64,000 bases of DNA, from assembly GCF_014646215.1 (NCBI RefSeq), contig NZ_BMNA01000002.1, positions 552,874 to 616,873 of the forward strand. Reading direction: 5' to 3'. This DNA is from Nakamurella endophytica. GTDB lineage: Bacteria; Actinomycetota; Actinomycetes; Mycobacteriales; Nakamurellaceae. Position numbers and translations under genes: made by a program. The notes under the pieces are model-generated. The model worked only from the letters and a program-made list of their open reading frames with translations, was not told the origin of the DNA and made no database searches. Shown in pieces: positions 37,702 through 46,830 of the stretch; position 1 is the first letter of the stretch; every line of letters starts with the position of its first letter.

Positions 37702-37822
37702 CCGTCGCGTGGGCCCGGGGCTCGGCCCCCGGCTCCGCGAACGGCGGAGTTCACCGCGTCCACCGCATTCACCGCTCCGTGTGCCGTCGTGTCGACGCCG
37801 GGATCGCCCACCCGGAGCCGAG

Positions 37823-38584
37823 TCAGTCCGGCGGCAGCACCACCCCGAAGCCGGCGACCGCCAGCCGGAGCAGGACCTGGCCGGGCGCCAGCAGGTCGTG
37901 CACCCGCGCAGCCGACAGCACCTCGAGCTCGGTGCACCGAGCCCGGTAGGCGTCCGGGCCGGCCTGCCGCGCCCGTCGCAGCGCGAGCGTGTTGTGCCAC
38001 ACCTTCTCGCGCGCCTCCCGGAGGAACCGCCGGCTCGCGCGCCGCTGCAGCGGTTGGAGCAGCCGGTCGAGCACGCTCTTGCCGCCGCTGGTCGCGGTCA
38101 GGGAGGCGTCCTCGGCGCCGACCCGGGCGGCCAGCACGCCGTCGATCCGCTCGTGGTCGCGGCGCCGACGCTCGAGCACCGCCGGGCTGTCGAAGTCCTC
38201 GTCGGGGATGAGGGCCAGCAGCGCCCGCGGCAGGTCGTAGTTGACGTGCGCGTTGATGCCGAGCAGGACCTGCCGCAGCGGCGGGGTGTCCTGCGGAGCG
38301 GCGAAGGCAATGCGCCAGGGTCGGGGTGCGGCACGGCCGGGAGCCCGGTGGTCGGCGAGCGCGGACAGGTAGAGGTCGGCGAAGACGACGTCCCAGCGTT
38401 CCACCCAGTCCGGGTCCTCGAAGGTGCCCTGCGCCACAGCCCGGGACACGGCGACGGTGGTGCGCCGGTAGGTGGCGAGGAAGTGCCGTAGCGGGTCGCC
38501 GGTCGCCTCCAGGTCGGCCAGCTCGCGGTCCATGCGCTGCAGCACGTCGTCGACACCACCGGGCGGCTGCGTCGGGTTGCCCAC
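37823..38584 (-). CDS. DUF5995 family protein
   Basis: 253 residues, mostly helical and cytoplasmic. Seen: L-R-H-F-L-A-T-Y-R-R-T-T, F-E-D-P-D-W-V-E-R-W-D-V-V-F-A-D-L-Y, and L-G-I-N-A-H-V-N-Y-D-L-P, which is the hallmark of this family. A-R-E-K-V-W-H-N-T follows near the C-terminus. The conserved His, Asp and Asn residues suggest a metal or ligand site, but no activity is known. GTG at 38584 was preferred; a GTG at 38632 would add 16 low-complexity residues. Confidence 0.78.
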   Translation of the reverse strand: MGNPTQPPGGVDDVLQRMDRELADLEATGDPLRHFLATYRRTTVAVSRAVAQGTFEDPDWVERWDVVFADLYLSALADHRAPGRAAPRPWRIAFAAPQDTPPLRQVLLGINAHVNYDLPRALLALIPDEDFDSPAVLERRRRDHERIDGVLAARVGAEDASLTATSGGKSVLDRLLQPLQRRASRRFLREAREKVWHNTLALRRARQAGPDAYRARCTELEVLSAARVHDLLAPGQVLLRLAVAGFGVVLPPD

Positions 38585-38698
38585 GGGACCGATGCTGCCA
38601 CGGCCGCCTCCGGCCCGGGCGCGGTCCGGCACGGGATGCCGAGCCGCCGCGGGTCCAGCTCACCGAAAGGCGATGGGTGCCGTCCTACGGTCGACGGC

Positions 38699-40216
38699 GT
38701 GGCGGAGGGCAGCGGCGAGAGCGGTCGGCGACGGGGCGTCACCCGCCGCGCCCTGCTGGTCGGCGGCGGTGTCGCGGCGGCCGCGGCCGGAGCCGGCGGC
38801 CTGACGGCTTGGGCCGTGTCCGACGCCGGCACCCGGGCGACACCGGCGCCCGCCGACGTCCGGGAGTGGGTGCGGCGCCGCGGCTCCCGCTACGTCGTCG
38901 CCCACCGGGGATCCGGGGACGTGCTGCCCGAGCACAGCATGGAGGCCTACCGGGCTGCGGTCGACTGGGGCGCACCGTGTCTGGAGATCAGCGTCGGGAT
39001 CACCTCCGACGGGGTGCTGATCTGCATGCACGACCAGACGTACGACCGGACGACGACGGCGACCGGGCGGCTGGTCGACCAGCCGTCGAGGGTGCTGGCC
39101 ACGGCGCGGATCTGGCAACCCCAGCTCGGTGACTACTGGCTCCGCAACGCACCGCGAATCCCGCGGTTCGAGGAGGTGCTGCAGGCCTTCGGCGGCCGCG
39201 CCGTCCTCGCCGTCGAGGCCAAGGTCGACCGGGCGTACGAGCCGATGATGGCCATGGTGCAGCGGTACGGTCTGCAGCACTCGGTGCTGGTCAAGTCGCA
39301 CGTCGCCAGCCGGCGGTGGGGACAGGCGCAACGCGCCGGGTACCCCGTCTTCTGCTACTTCGGCACGGCGTCGGAGACCACGGTCGAGGCCGTGCAGCGG
39401 GTGGCGGCCGCTCTCCGTCCCGCGCAGGACTGCCTGGTGCTCCCGGCCGACGGACCGGCGGGCGCCCGCTACCTGCCCGACGAGCTGGTGGCGGCCGCGG
39501 TCGGGTCCGGCGTGCCGGTCTGGGTGTTCCCCGTCCATCGCCGCTCCGACGCCGACCACTACGCGCGGTCGGGCGTGCAGGGCCTGATCGCGTCCAGCTA
39601 CGGCTACGTCGCGGGCGCCACCAGGCCGGTCACCGCGGACGCCTGGCGGTCACAGGCCGTCGCACCGGGTGAGATGAGCCGCTCGCCGGCATCGCTGTCC
39701 TGGGCGCCGACCTTCACGGCCGACGGCGAGCTGGTGCTGGCGCTCCAGGGTCGCCAGCACTTCCTGACGCTCGGGCAGTGCTGCCCGACGACCGCCGCGG
39801 GCCCGTCCTGCACGGTCGAGGTCGACGCATCCTGGCGGGTCCTCCCCCACTCCGGCGCGGACAACCTGACGGTCGCCTTCGGCTGCGTCGACGACTCCTA
39901 CTACGAGCACCGGCAGGGGGTGGGCGACGGCTACCACGCCATCCTGCGCGCCGACGGCGAGCTCGGTCTCTACCGGCACGTCGACGGTCAGGCGGCCGGA
40001 CGGCCGCTGGCCCCCGCTGTCGCCACCCCGCCGCTGGTCCCCGGCGGCTGGGTGCAGCTGCGCATCGAGGTCACCGCGGACGGCGTCCGGGTGTCCAGGA
40101 CCGATGCGGACGCCTCGGTGTCGGCACCGGACACCTCGGTCCGCGGCGGATACCTGCACGTGGGCCGCAGCTCGACCGACGGTGTCGCCGCGTTCCGGAA
40201 CCTGCGGATCCGCTGA
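38699..40216 (+). CDS. Secreted glycerophosphodiester phosphodiesterase-like protein with C-terminal beta-sandwich domain
   Basis: 505 residues. R-R-R-G-V-T-R-R-A-L-L-V-G-G-G (10-24) is a Tat-like signal. A GDPD barrel (about 60-320) shows V-A-H-R-G-S (67-72), L-E-I-S-V (95-99), M-H-D-Q-T-Y-D-R-T-T (110-119) and V-E-A-K-V-D. In active enzymes the second acidic ligand is Asp in E-L-D-V; here that position is Ser98, and P-E-N-T is P-E-H-S. The last 170 residues form a laminin-G/concanavalin-like sandwich. A leaderless start is likely (TACGGT seven bases before GTG). Hydrolysis of glycerophosphodiesters is plausible but weakened by the altered ligand. Confidence 0.82.
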   Translation: MAEGSGESGRRRGVTRRALLVGGGVAAAAAGAGGLTAWAVSDAGTRATPAPADVREWVRRRGSRYVVAHRGSGDVLPEHSMEAYRAAVDWGAPCLEISVGITSDGVLICMHDQTYDRTTTATGRLVDQPSRVLATARIWQPQLGDYWLRNAPRIPRFEEVLQAFGGRAVLAVEAKVDRAYEPMMAMVQRYGLQHSVLVKSHVASRRWGQAQRAGYPVFCYFGTASETTVEAVQRVAAALRPAQDCLVLPADGPAGARYLPDELVAAAVGSGVPVWVFPVHRRSDADHYARSGVQGLIASSYGYVAGATRPVTADAWRSQAVAPGEMSRSPASLSWAPTFTADGELVLALQGRQHFLTLGQCCPTTAAGPSCTVEVDASWRVLPHSGADNLTVAFGCVDDSYYEHRQGVGDGYHAILRADGELGLYRHVDGQAAGRPLAPAVATPPLVPGGWVQLRIEVTADGVRVSRTDADASVSAPDTSVRGGYLHVGRSSTDGVAAFRNLRIR

Positions 40217-40250
40217 CCCGGCCACCCCGTCGACCAAGCCACCGGTCTCG

Positions 40251-41255
40251 TCATGTTGCCGACGCTGCAGGCGTTCTCGGCCCCCGCTCGGGCCGAGCGG
40301 CGACGCGGTCCGCCGGGCGTCCCGCCGACCGTTCCGACCGCCCGGCGATCCGGAGCAGATCCCCGGCCGGTCCGGCGGGCCGCCGACCGCGCGGCCAGAC
40401 GGCCCGCAGTTGCCGGCTGAGGTCAACGTCCGCCACCGGCACGACGACGAGGCGGTTTGCCGCCACGTCGTTCTCGACGGCCATCGTGCTCAGCACGGCC
40501 GGGCCGGCGCCCGCCAGCACGGCCGACCGCACGGCGCTCGTCGTCGAGAGCTCCATCACCGGGACGGCCGGTGCGCCGAACCGCGCGACGGCGGCGACGA
40601 ACGCCGTCCGGGTCCCGGACGCCGGCTCCCGGTGCACCATCCGGGTCGCCACCAGTTCCTGCCCGGTCAGCGGGCGGCGGCGGCGCGCCCACGGGTGGCC
40701 GGGCGGCACGACGACGACGAGCCGGTCGACGGCCACCACCGCGCTGCCCAGCGCGGCGGCCACCCGGGGCCCCTCGACGAACCCCAGGTCCGCATCGCCG
40801 GCCAGCACCGACTCCTCGACGGCGGACGAGTTCACGGCGGCCAGGCTGACCGCCGTGTCCGGGTGGTCGGCAGCGAAGCGGACGAGCCAGCGCGGGACCA
40901 GGTACTCGGCGACGGTAAGGCTCGCGGCCACCCGCAGCCGGGCGTCGCGGTCGGCACGCAGCGACGCGATCCCGGTGGCCAGCGCGGACGCCGCCTGCAG
41001 CACGTCCCGCGCCCAGTCCGCCACGAGTGCGCCCTGCGCGGTGAGGCTGGAACCGCGGGCCGAACGTTCCACGAGCGGAAAGCCGACCAGGCCCTCCATG
41101 GCTGCCACCCGGGCGCTGACCGCGGGTTGGCTCACCCCGTGGGCCGCGGCGGCACGGCCGAAACTGCCCGTCCCGGCGACCTGCAACAGCAGTTCCAGGG
41201 AGTCGAGGTCCGGGACGTGCGACAGACCGACGGTGGCGGCCGGATCGGTGGTCAT
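40251..41255 (-). CDS. LysR-family transcriptional regulator
   Basis: 334 residues. The HTH (about 14-73) is standard: L-D-S-L-E-L-L-L-Q-V-A-G-T-G-S-F-G-R-A-A, V-S-Q-P-A-V-S-A-R-V-A-A-M-E. The effector-binding domain runs to about 300, and a Pro/Arg-rich tail of about 45 residues follows. TAGGCT on the minus strand ends six bases before the ATG with no ribosome binding site, so a leaderless message is likely. Divergent from a YeiH-family exporter, the usual partner of this regulator type. Confidence 0.9.
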   Translation of the reverse strand: MTTDPAATVGLSHVPDLDSLELLLQVAGTGSFGRAAAAHGVSQPAVSARVAAMEGLVGFPLVERSARGSSLTAQGALVADWARDVLQAASALATGIASLRADRDARLRVAASLTVAEYLVPRWLVRFAADHPDTAVSLAAVNSSAVEESVLAGDADLGFVEGPRVAAALGSAVVAVDRLVVVVPPGHPWARRRRPLTGQELVATRMVHREPASGTRTAFVAAVARFGAPAVPVMELSTTSAVRSAVLAGAGPAVLSTMAVENDVAANRLVVVPVADVDLSRQLRAVWPRGRRPAGPAGDLLRIAGRSERSAGRPADRVAARPERGPRTPAASAT

Positions 41256-41266
41256 CGGCCGAGCCT

Positions 41267-41293
41267 ATGACCGGTCATCAGCAGTCCTGATGA
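41267..41293 (-). promoter_or_regulatory. LysR/YeiH operator region with two inverted repeats
   Basis: A perfect 12-bp palindrome, ATGACCGGTCAT (41267-41278), overlaps TCATCAG-CAGTC-CTGATGA (41275-41293), which has perfect seven-base arms and the T-N11-A form expected of LysR boxes. Both abut the -10 hexamer of the LysR gene. Confidence 0.6.
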
Positions 41294-41348
41294 GCCCATC
41301 GGGTCGGGACCGCTACCGCCGTGGGGCGGCCCGACCGACCATCGGCGG

Positions 41349-42497
41349 GTGGCAGCCCGCACCGATCCCGCCGACCCACGCCCGCGGCCCGTCCGCCGGG
41401 AGCGCATCCCGCGCACCGCCCACCGCTGCCGCCCGGACTGCGCACCGCCCTCGCCCGCCGGCGCGGCCCGTCCTGCGCCGCGGTGGTTGTCGGTCCTGAA
41501 CCCGTTGCCCGGCAGGGCCGCGGTGCCCGGACTGCTGGTGGTGGCGGTCGGCACCGCGGCGGCGGCCGGGATCGCCCACCTCGTCCCGTTCCTCAACGCG
41601 TCCACCGTGGCGGTGGTGCTCGGAGCGGTGCTGGTCAACACCGGGCTGCACCGTCCGGTGCTACAGGCCGGCACGCACTACGCCGGTCACCGGCTGCTGC
41701 GCATCGCCGTCGTCCTGCTCGGACTGCAGCTCGGGTTGCCGCAGCTGGTCGACATCGGTCTCGGCGGTCTGGTCGTGGTGGTGGTCACGGTCGCAGTGAC
41801 GTTCGCCGGAACCCGGTGGATCGGCCGCATGCTCGGGCTCCCCCGGGCCAGGTCGCTGCTGCTGGCCACCGGCTTCTCGATCTGCGGTGCCTCGGCTATC
41901 GCCGCCATGCGCGAGGTCGCCGACGGCGACGACGAGGACACCGCCGTCGCCGTCGCCCTCGTCACCGTGTGCGGCAGCATCGCAATCTTCCTGCTGCCGG
42001 CGCTGCGGACGCCGCTCGGCCTCGACCCGGCCGCCTTCGGGAGCTGGGTCGGCGCCAGCGTGCACGACGTCGGGCAGACCGTGGCCACCGCCCACCGGGT
42101 TCCCGGCGCGCTGACCAGTGCCGTGGTGGTCAAGCTGACCAGGGTAGTGCTGCTCGCCCCCCTGGTGACCGGAGCCGCTCTCGCAGCCCGGCGGCGTCGA
42201 CCGGGCACGGCTGCCGGGACGACCACCGCGCGCCGGCCACCGCTGGTGCCGCTGTTCGTCGTGGGCTTTCTCGCCGCGATCGTGCTGACCAGCACCGGGC
42301 TGCTCCCGGCGTCGGCGGTCCACGCCGCGTCCGTCGCCCAGACCGTGCTGCTCACCGCGGCGCTCTTCGGGCTGGGTACCGGCATCCAGTTCCGGACACT
42401 CGCCCGCACGGGCACGAGATCGCTGGTCCTGGCGTTGATCTCCTGGGTGCTGGTGGCCGGCGTGTCCTACGCGGGTGTCCGGCTGGTCGGCGGCTGA
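41349..42497 (+). CDS. YeiH/YadS-type putative sulfate exporter family membrane protein
   Basis: 382 residues with a 55-residue Arg/Pro-rich N-terminus and ten to eleven helices. Family marks are N-A-S-T-V-A-V-V-L-G, L-G-L-Q-L-G-L-P-Q-L, F-S-I-C-G-A-S-A-I-A-A-M, V-T-V-C-G-S-I-A, G-S-W-V-G-A-S-V-H-D-V-G-Q-T-V and F-L-G/A-A-I-V-L-T-S-T-G-L-L-P. The family (PSE/UPF0324) is thought to export sulfate or related oxyanions after breakdown of organosulfonates, which has been shown for only a few members. GTG at 41349 was taken as start. Divergent LysR as expected. Confidence 0.87.
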   Translation: MAARTDPADPRPRPVRRERIPRTAHRCRPDCAPPSPAGAARPAPRWLSVLNPLPGRAAVPGLLVVAVGTAAAAGIAHLVPFLNASTVAVVLGAVLVNTGLHRPVLQAGTHYAGHRLLRIAVVLLGLQLGLPQLVDIGLGGLVVVVVTVAVTFAGTRWIGRMLGLPRARSLLLATGFSICGASAIAAMREVADGDDEDTAVAVALVTVCGSIAIFLLPALRTPLGLDPAAFGSWVGASVHDVGQTVATAHRVPGALTSAVVVKLTRVVLLAPLVTGAALAARRRRPGTAAGTTTARRPPLVPLFVVGFLAAIVLTSTGLLPASAVHAASVAQTVLLTAALFGLGTGIQFRTLARTGTRSLVLALISWVLVAGVSYAGVRLVGG

Positions 42498-42676
42498 CCG
42501 TCCGACGACGTCCGCGGTGGCCAGGCTCGCCTCTCCGGTCGGAGCCGGCTGCCGGTGCGGACGGCGTCGGCGCCAGGACACCTCACCTGCCGACCGACGG
42601 GTCCCACCGTCCCCCGATGCCGACCGCGGCCGTCGGATCGTCGGTCCTCGAGATGCGTGTGCCGTCAGGCCCGAGC

Positions 42677-43048
42677 TCACCGCGCCCAGGGCGGACGGAT
42701 GCGGGTGCCGTCGGCGGTGACGGCCTCCAGGCCCGGCGTGGTGGTGACCCAGGCCGTCGCGCCCGACGGTCCTCCGTCGACGCGGAACTCGCTGCCGGCC
42801 GGCACCAGGACGACACTGCCGGCATGTGCGGTGGCGGTCGTCCCGTCCACCGTCACCACCAGGTCCCCCGCCACCACCAGGAGCACCTCCTCGCGATCCG
42901 GACGGTGCTCGACGCCTATCAGACCTGCGGGGACGGTCAGCTGCCAGGCGCACAGCTCCCGGCTTCCCCGCGACGGCGTGACGAACGAGCGGAACAGGCT
43001 GCCGTGCGTCTCGTACACGACGGCGTCGCTCTGGTGGAACACGGGCAT
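42677..43048 (-). CDS. Small cupin-domain protein
   Basis: A 123-residue single-cupin protein. G-V-E-H-R-P-D-R-E-E-V-L-L-V-V-A-G (cupin motif 1, with H and E metal ligands) and V-L-V-P-A-G-S-E-F-R-V-D-G-G (motif 2, without its usual His) are visible. It may be a small dioxygenase, isomerase or sensor; loss of the motif 2 histidine makes a weaker metal site. GGGAGG is seven bases before the ATG. Divergent from a MarR regulator with a nested palindrome between. Confidence 0.82.
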   Translation of the reverse strand: MPVFHQSDAVVYETHGSLFRSFVTPSRGSRELCAWQLTVPAGLIGVEHRPDREEVLLVVAGDLVVTVDGTTATAHAGSVVLVPAGSEFRVDGGPSGATAWVTTTPGLEAVTADGTRIRPPWAR

Positions 43049-43067
43049 GGGGTCGACCTCCCTAGGT

Positions 43068-43105
43068 GGACAAGTACCTTGACCATATGGTCAAGCTCCT
43101 TGTCC
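43068..43105 (+). promoter_or_regulatory. Nested 38-bp palindrome, putative MarR operator
   Basis: The core CTTGACCATATGGTCAAG (43078-43095) is a perfect 18-bp palindrome. Outer arms GGACAAG (43068-43074) and CTTGTCC (43099-43105) are also perfectly complementary, with TAC and CTC spacers. Each half thus contains CAAG-N3-CTTG. It fills the 76-bp gap between the cupin and MarR genes. Confidence 0.72.
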
Positions 43106-43124
43106 GCCGTGTCAAGATTTCACC

Positions 43125-43568
43125 ATGCCGACGAACGGTCCGGCCCTCGCCGCCGGGATCCTGCAGCTGTCCGCGCAACTGGTCGACGGGATCCAGCAGG
43201 GGCTCCGTGACCGCGGCTTCCACGACGTCCGCCCGGTGCACGGCTACGCCTTCGCGCGACTGAGCGGCGCCCCGGCGACCGCGTCCGACCTGGCCGCACA
43301 CCTGGGCGTGACCAAGCAGGCCGCGGCGCAGCTCGCCGACCACCTGGTCACCCGCGGCTACCTGCGCCGCGAGCCGGACCCGACGGACCGCCGGGCCCGG
43401 TTGCTGGTCCTGACCGAGCGCGGCCGGGCCTGCACGGCCGCCGCCGACGCCGCCGCGGACGACGTCGTCCGCGGTTGGGGCGGCCGGCTCGGCGCCGGCG
43501 AGGTGGACCGGCTCGCAGCAGCGGTGCACGCACTCGCCGTCCCGGGTCGGCTGCGCCCGGCCTGGTGA
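43125..43568 (+). CDS. MarR-family transcriptional regulator
   Basis: 147 residues with a MarR fold: helix 1 with L-Q-L-S-A-Q-L-V-D-G-I-Q-Q-G-L, R-P-V-H-G-Y-A-F, A-T-A-S-D-L-A-A-H-L-G-V-T-K-Q-A-A-A-Q-L (recognition helix), wing R-E-P-D-P-T-D-R-R-A-R-L-L-V-L-T-E-R-G. It very probably binds the nested palindrome just upstream and regulates itself and the divergent cupin gene. No clear ribosome binding site before the ATG. Confidence 0.9.
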   Translation: MPTNGPALAAGILQLSAQLVDGIQQGLRDRGFHDVRPVHGYAFARLSGAPATASDLAAHLGVTKQAAAQLADHLVTRGYLRREPDPTDRRARLLVLTERGRACTAAADAAADDVVRGWGGRLGAGEVDRLAAAVHALAVPGRLRPAW

Positions 43569-43629
43569 TGGCCGGTCACGACGCGCGCGCGCCGCGACCT
43601 GCACCAGCGACCAGCCGGCCGGCCGGCCG

Positions 43630-45116
43630 TCATCCCATCCCGTCCGCGGTGACCGCCGGCACGGCGCGGGCGGCGGGTGACAGGGCCGGCAGGCGGAGGA
43701 CGAACGTGCTCCCACGCGCCGCCGGACCGCCGACGTGGGTGAGGGTTCCGCCGTGCGCCTGAGCGATCGCCCTGGCGATCGGCAGCCCCAGCCCGGATCC
43801 ACCGCCGTCCGCGGGAGAAGGCACGCCGAGCCGGACGAAACGTTCGAAGATCCGGGCCCGGTCATCGGCGGCGACGCCGGGCCCGGTGTCCTGGACCTCG
43901 ACGACGACGGTGTCGCCGTCCCGGCGCACCGCGACGTCGATCGAGTCCCCGTCGGCGGTCGCGTGGCGCGCGTTGTCGACCAGGTTGGTCAGCACCTGGG
44001 CGAGTCGCTGCAGGTCGCCGCGCACCCAGGCGTCCGGGGACGGGCGGAGGCGGACGCGGGAGCCGCCGGCCAGCCGGTGCTGCTCCTGCACCACCGACCC
44101 GGCGAGCTCGGCCAGGTCGACCGCGGACACCGGACCCAGGTCCGCGCCGGCATCCAGCCGGGTCATCAGCAGGAGGTCGTCGACCAGCCGACCGGCCCGC
44201 CCGGTGGTCCGGATCATTCCCAGCGTCAACCGTTCCCGGTCCTGCCGCGTCGGATTGTCCCGCAGCAGGGTCTCGGCCGTCGCCTGCAGCCCGGCGATGG
44301 GAGTGCGGAGCTCGTGCGCGACGTCGCTGAGCAGCCGCTGCATCCGCTCCTCCGCGGCGGCCGCGTCGGCGGCGGCGCGGCGCGCGGTGGTCTCGGCGGT
44401 CTCCAGAGCGGCCAGCATGTCGTCGAAAGCGGCTGCGGTGCGCCCCAGCTCGGTGCCCGGCCGGGTCGGCCGCAACCGGCCCCCGCGACCACCCCGCGCG
44501 ATATCGGTGGCCAGGGTGGTCATCCGCCGCAACGGACGCAGCACCCTGGTGACGATGCCGGTCAGCACGAGCGCCAGCACCGCGAGACTCGCCAGCGCGG
44601 CGGCGGTCTCGAGTCCCCGCAGCCGCGTCAGCGTGTGGTCGATCGACAGCCGGCTGGCGGTCAGGGTGAGCGTGCCGCCCGTGAGCGGCGCCGTCACGGT
44701 CAGCCGGTCGCCGGAGTCGCTCAGCACGGCACCCGCGGGCGGGGGCGGCGCCGGCCGGGCCGGGCCAGGAGGTCGTGGCGGCGGCGCTGGTGCGGGCCGG
44801 CCGTACACGGTGGAACCGTCGACCGCGAAGGTCACCGTCGTGTCGTCGTCGGCGAGCCGGTCGGCCAGCGTCTGCGGTGACAGGCCCTGCGTGGCGAGCA
44901 ACTGCGCGTACGAGGCCCGGTCCAGAAGCCGCTCCCGCAGGTCCTGGACCAGCCGCGCGCGCAACAGCACGTCCAGGAAGACGCCGACCGCGAGCAGGGT
45001 GATCGCGACGGCGGCCAGCACGGCGGCGATGGTCCGGGCGCGCAACGAGCCCGTCCGCAGGGGCCGCGCCTGCGGCGTGCCGGCCGTCCGGCCTGAGGCA
45101 CCGGAGGTACGGAGGC

Positions 45117-45120
<4 letters not shown>
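43630..45120 (-). CDS. Sensor histidine kinase
   Basis: 496 residues. TM1 (about 30-52), a 120-residue periplasmic sensor with a Pro-rich loop (A-P-A-P-P-P-R-P-P near 110-120), TM2 (about 172-192), HAMP (to about 245), a short coiled coil, H-box with H269 in D-V-A-H-E-L-R-T-P-I-A-G, N-box N-L-V-D-N-A-R-H-A, D-T-G-P-G-V and G-S-G-L-G-L-P-I. A complete kinase, of the TcrY/PrrB-like group. GTG overlaps the response-regulator stop (GTGA). The signal sensed is unknown. Confidence 0.92.
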
Positions 45121-45782
<662 letters not shown>

Positions 45783-45804
45783 GGGCCGAGTCTGCCCCGC
45801 TCGG

Positions 45805-45859
45805 CTGAGGATCCGCTGAAGGTCGCCGGCGGATGCCGGGCGATTCAGCCGCCCTTCAG
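45805..45859 (+). promoter_or_regulatory. Two face-to-face pairs of 11-bp-spaced direct repeats, probable response-regulator sites
   Basis: CTGAG-N6-CTGAA (45805-45820) and TTCAG-N6-TTCAG (45844-45859) are the same direct-repeat motif on opposite strands. Each pair has the 11-bp period usual for OmpR-type regulators. They lie in the 127-bp gap between the response-regulator gene and the divergent secreted-protein gene. Confidence 0.6.
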
Positions 45860-45909
45860 GATCGGTGCGGACGGTGGGCGGTGTCCCTCCCACACCGAAG
45901 GAGCACTCC

Positions 45910-46635
45910 ATGACCACGCATCCCTCTCCGATACCGGCGACGCCGGACGACGGGACCGCCCTCCCGGCACGTCGCCGTCCACCGCGACCCGCCGCCGTCC
46001 GCCGGGTGGTCGTCGGTCTCGCCGTCGCCGGCGGCCTGGCCCTCACCGGCGCCGGTGTCGCCGTCGCGGCCGACACCGGCGGTGGCAGCGGCACGTCCGC
46101 GCAGCCGTCCCCGACAGCCGCAGGAGCGGGCGCTCCGGCACCGGGGTCGCCGACCACGCCACCGCCACACGTCCCGCACCTGGACGGCACCGTCACCGCC
46201 GTCTCGGACGGCACCGTCACCATCACCGACCACGACGGGTTCCGCCGGACCATCCGGACCGACTCCGGCACCACCTACGGCAGCGGCCTGAGCGCGCCGG
46301 TGCCGGTCGGCACGGCGGTCCACGACACCGGCACGGTCGACACGGACGGGACGTCGCTGGACGCCACCCGCATCGAGGTGCCGCCGGCCCCGCCGGCGGG
46401 GCCACCCGCGCACGGGCCGGGCGGTCCCCGCCCGCCGGCACCGGCGCCGCCGGCAGGGACGGCCCCCGCGTCACCGCCCGCGCCGCCGACCGGTTCGTCG
46501 GTCGAGCCGTCGGTGACGCCGTCGGCCGAGCCGTCCGGGACGCCGGCACCCTCGGCCACGAGCGGGCTCTCGACGGAGAAGGACCCGTTCACGGAGGACC
46601 CGACGACCTCGGGGACCGTGGCACCGACGTCCTGA
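45910..46635 (+). CDS. Secreted DUF5666-like protein with Pro/Ser/Thr-rich tail
   Basis: 241 residues. N-terminal cytoplasmic stretch, one hydrophobic segment (about 34-56, signal or anchor), a small beta domain at about 85-145 (L-D-G-T-V-T-A-V-S-D-G-T-V-T-I-T-D, then V-P-V-G-T-A-V-H) of the OB-like type called DUF5666, and a long Pro/Ser/Thr/Ala-rich tail typical of wall-spanning segments. GAAGGAGC precedes the ATG. It is divergent from the two-component system, is likely its direct target, and is followed by a terminator hairpin. Confidence 0.75.
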   Translation: MTTHPSPIPATPDDGTALPARRRPPRPAAVRRVVVGLAVAGGLALTGAGVAVAADTGGGSGTSAQPSPTAAGAGAPAPGSPTTPPPHVPHLDGTVTAVSDGTVTITDHDGFRRTIRTDSGTTYGSGLSAPVPVGTAVHDTGTVDTDGTSLDATRIEVPPAPPAGPPAHGPGGPRPPAPAPPAGTAPASPPAPPTGSSVEPSVTPSAEPSGTPAPSATSGLSTEKDPFTEDPTTSGTVAPTS

Positions 46636-46649
46636 TCCGGCGCGTCGCC

Positions 46650-46678
46650 GTGCCGCCGGGACGGCATCCCGGCGGTAC
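46650..46678 (+). terminator. Terminator hairpin after the secreted-protein gene
   Basis: Arms 46650-46661 and 46667-46678 form a 12-bp stem with one G-U pair and a five-base CGGCA loop, 15 bases after the stop codon. Confidence 0.55.
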
Positions 46679-46830
46679 GGCGCTGTCCGGCGCTGTCGGG
46701 TCGAGTTCGAGTCGCCGGACGGTCCGTCCATACCTGTGCATTTCGACCAGTCCTCCCCACGGCTCGCGGCCCGATGATCAGCCGACAGGGGCCGGCCGGC
46801 CCACCCGGACCATCGTGCGAGGAGACCCAG

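Noticed and set aside
43062..43865. A 267-codon minus-strand frame over the MarR gene.
   Set aside because: It overlaps the well-supported MarR gene and its operator and has no motif.
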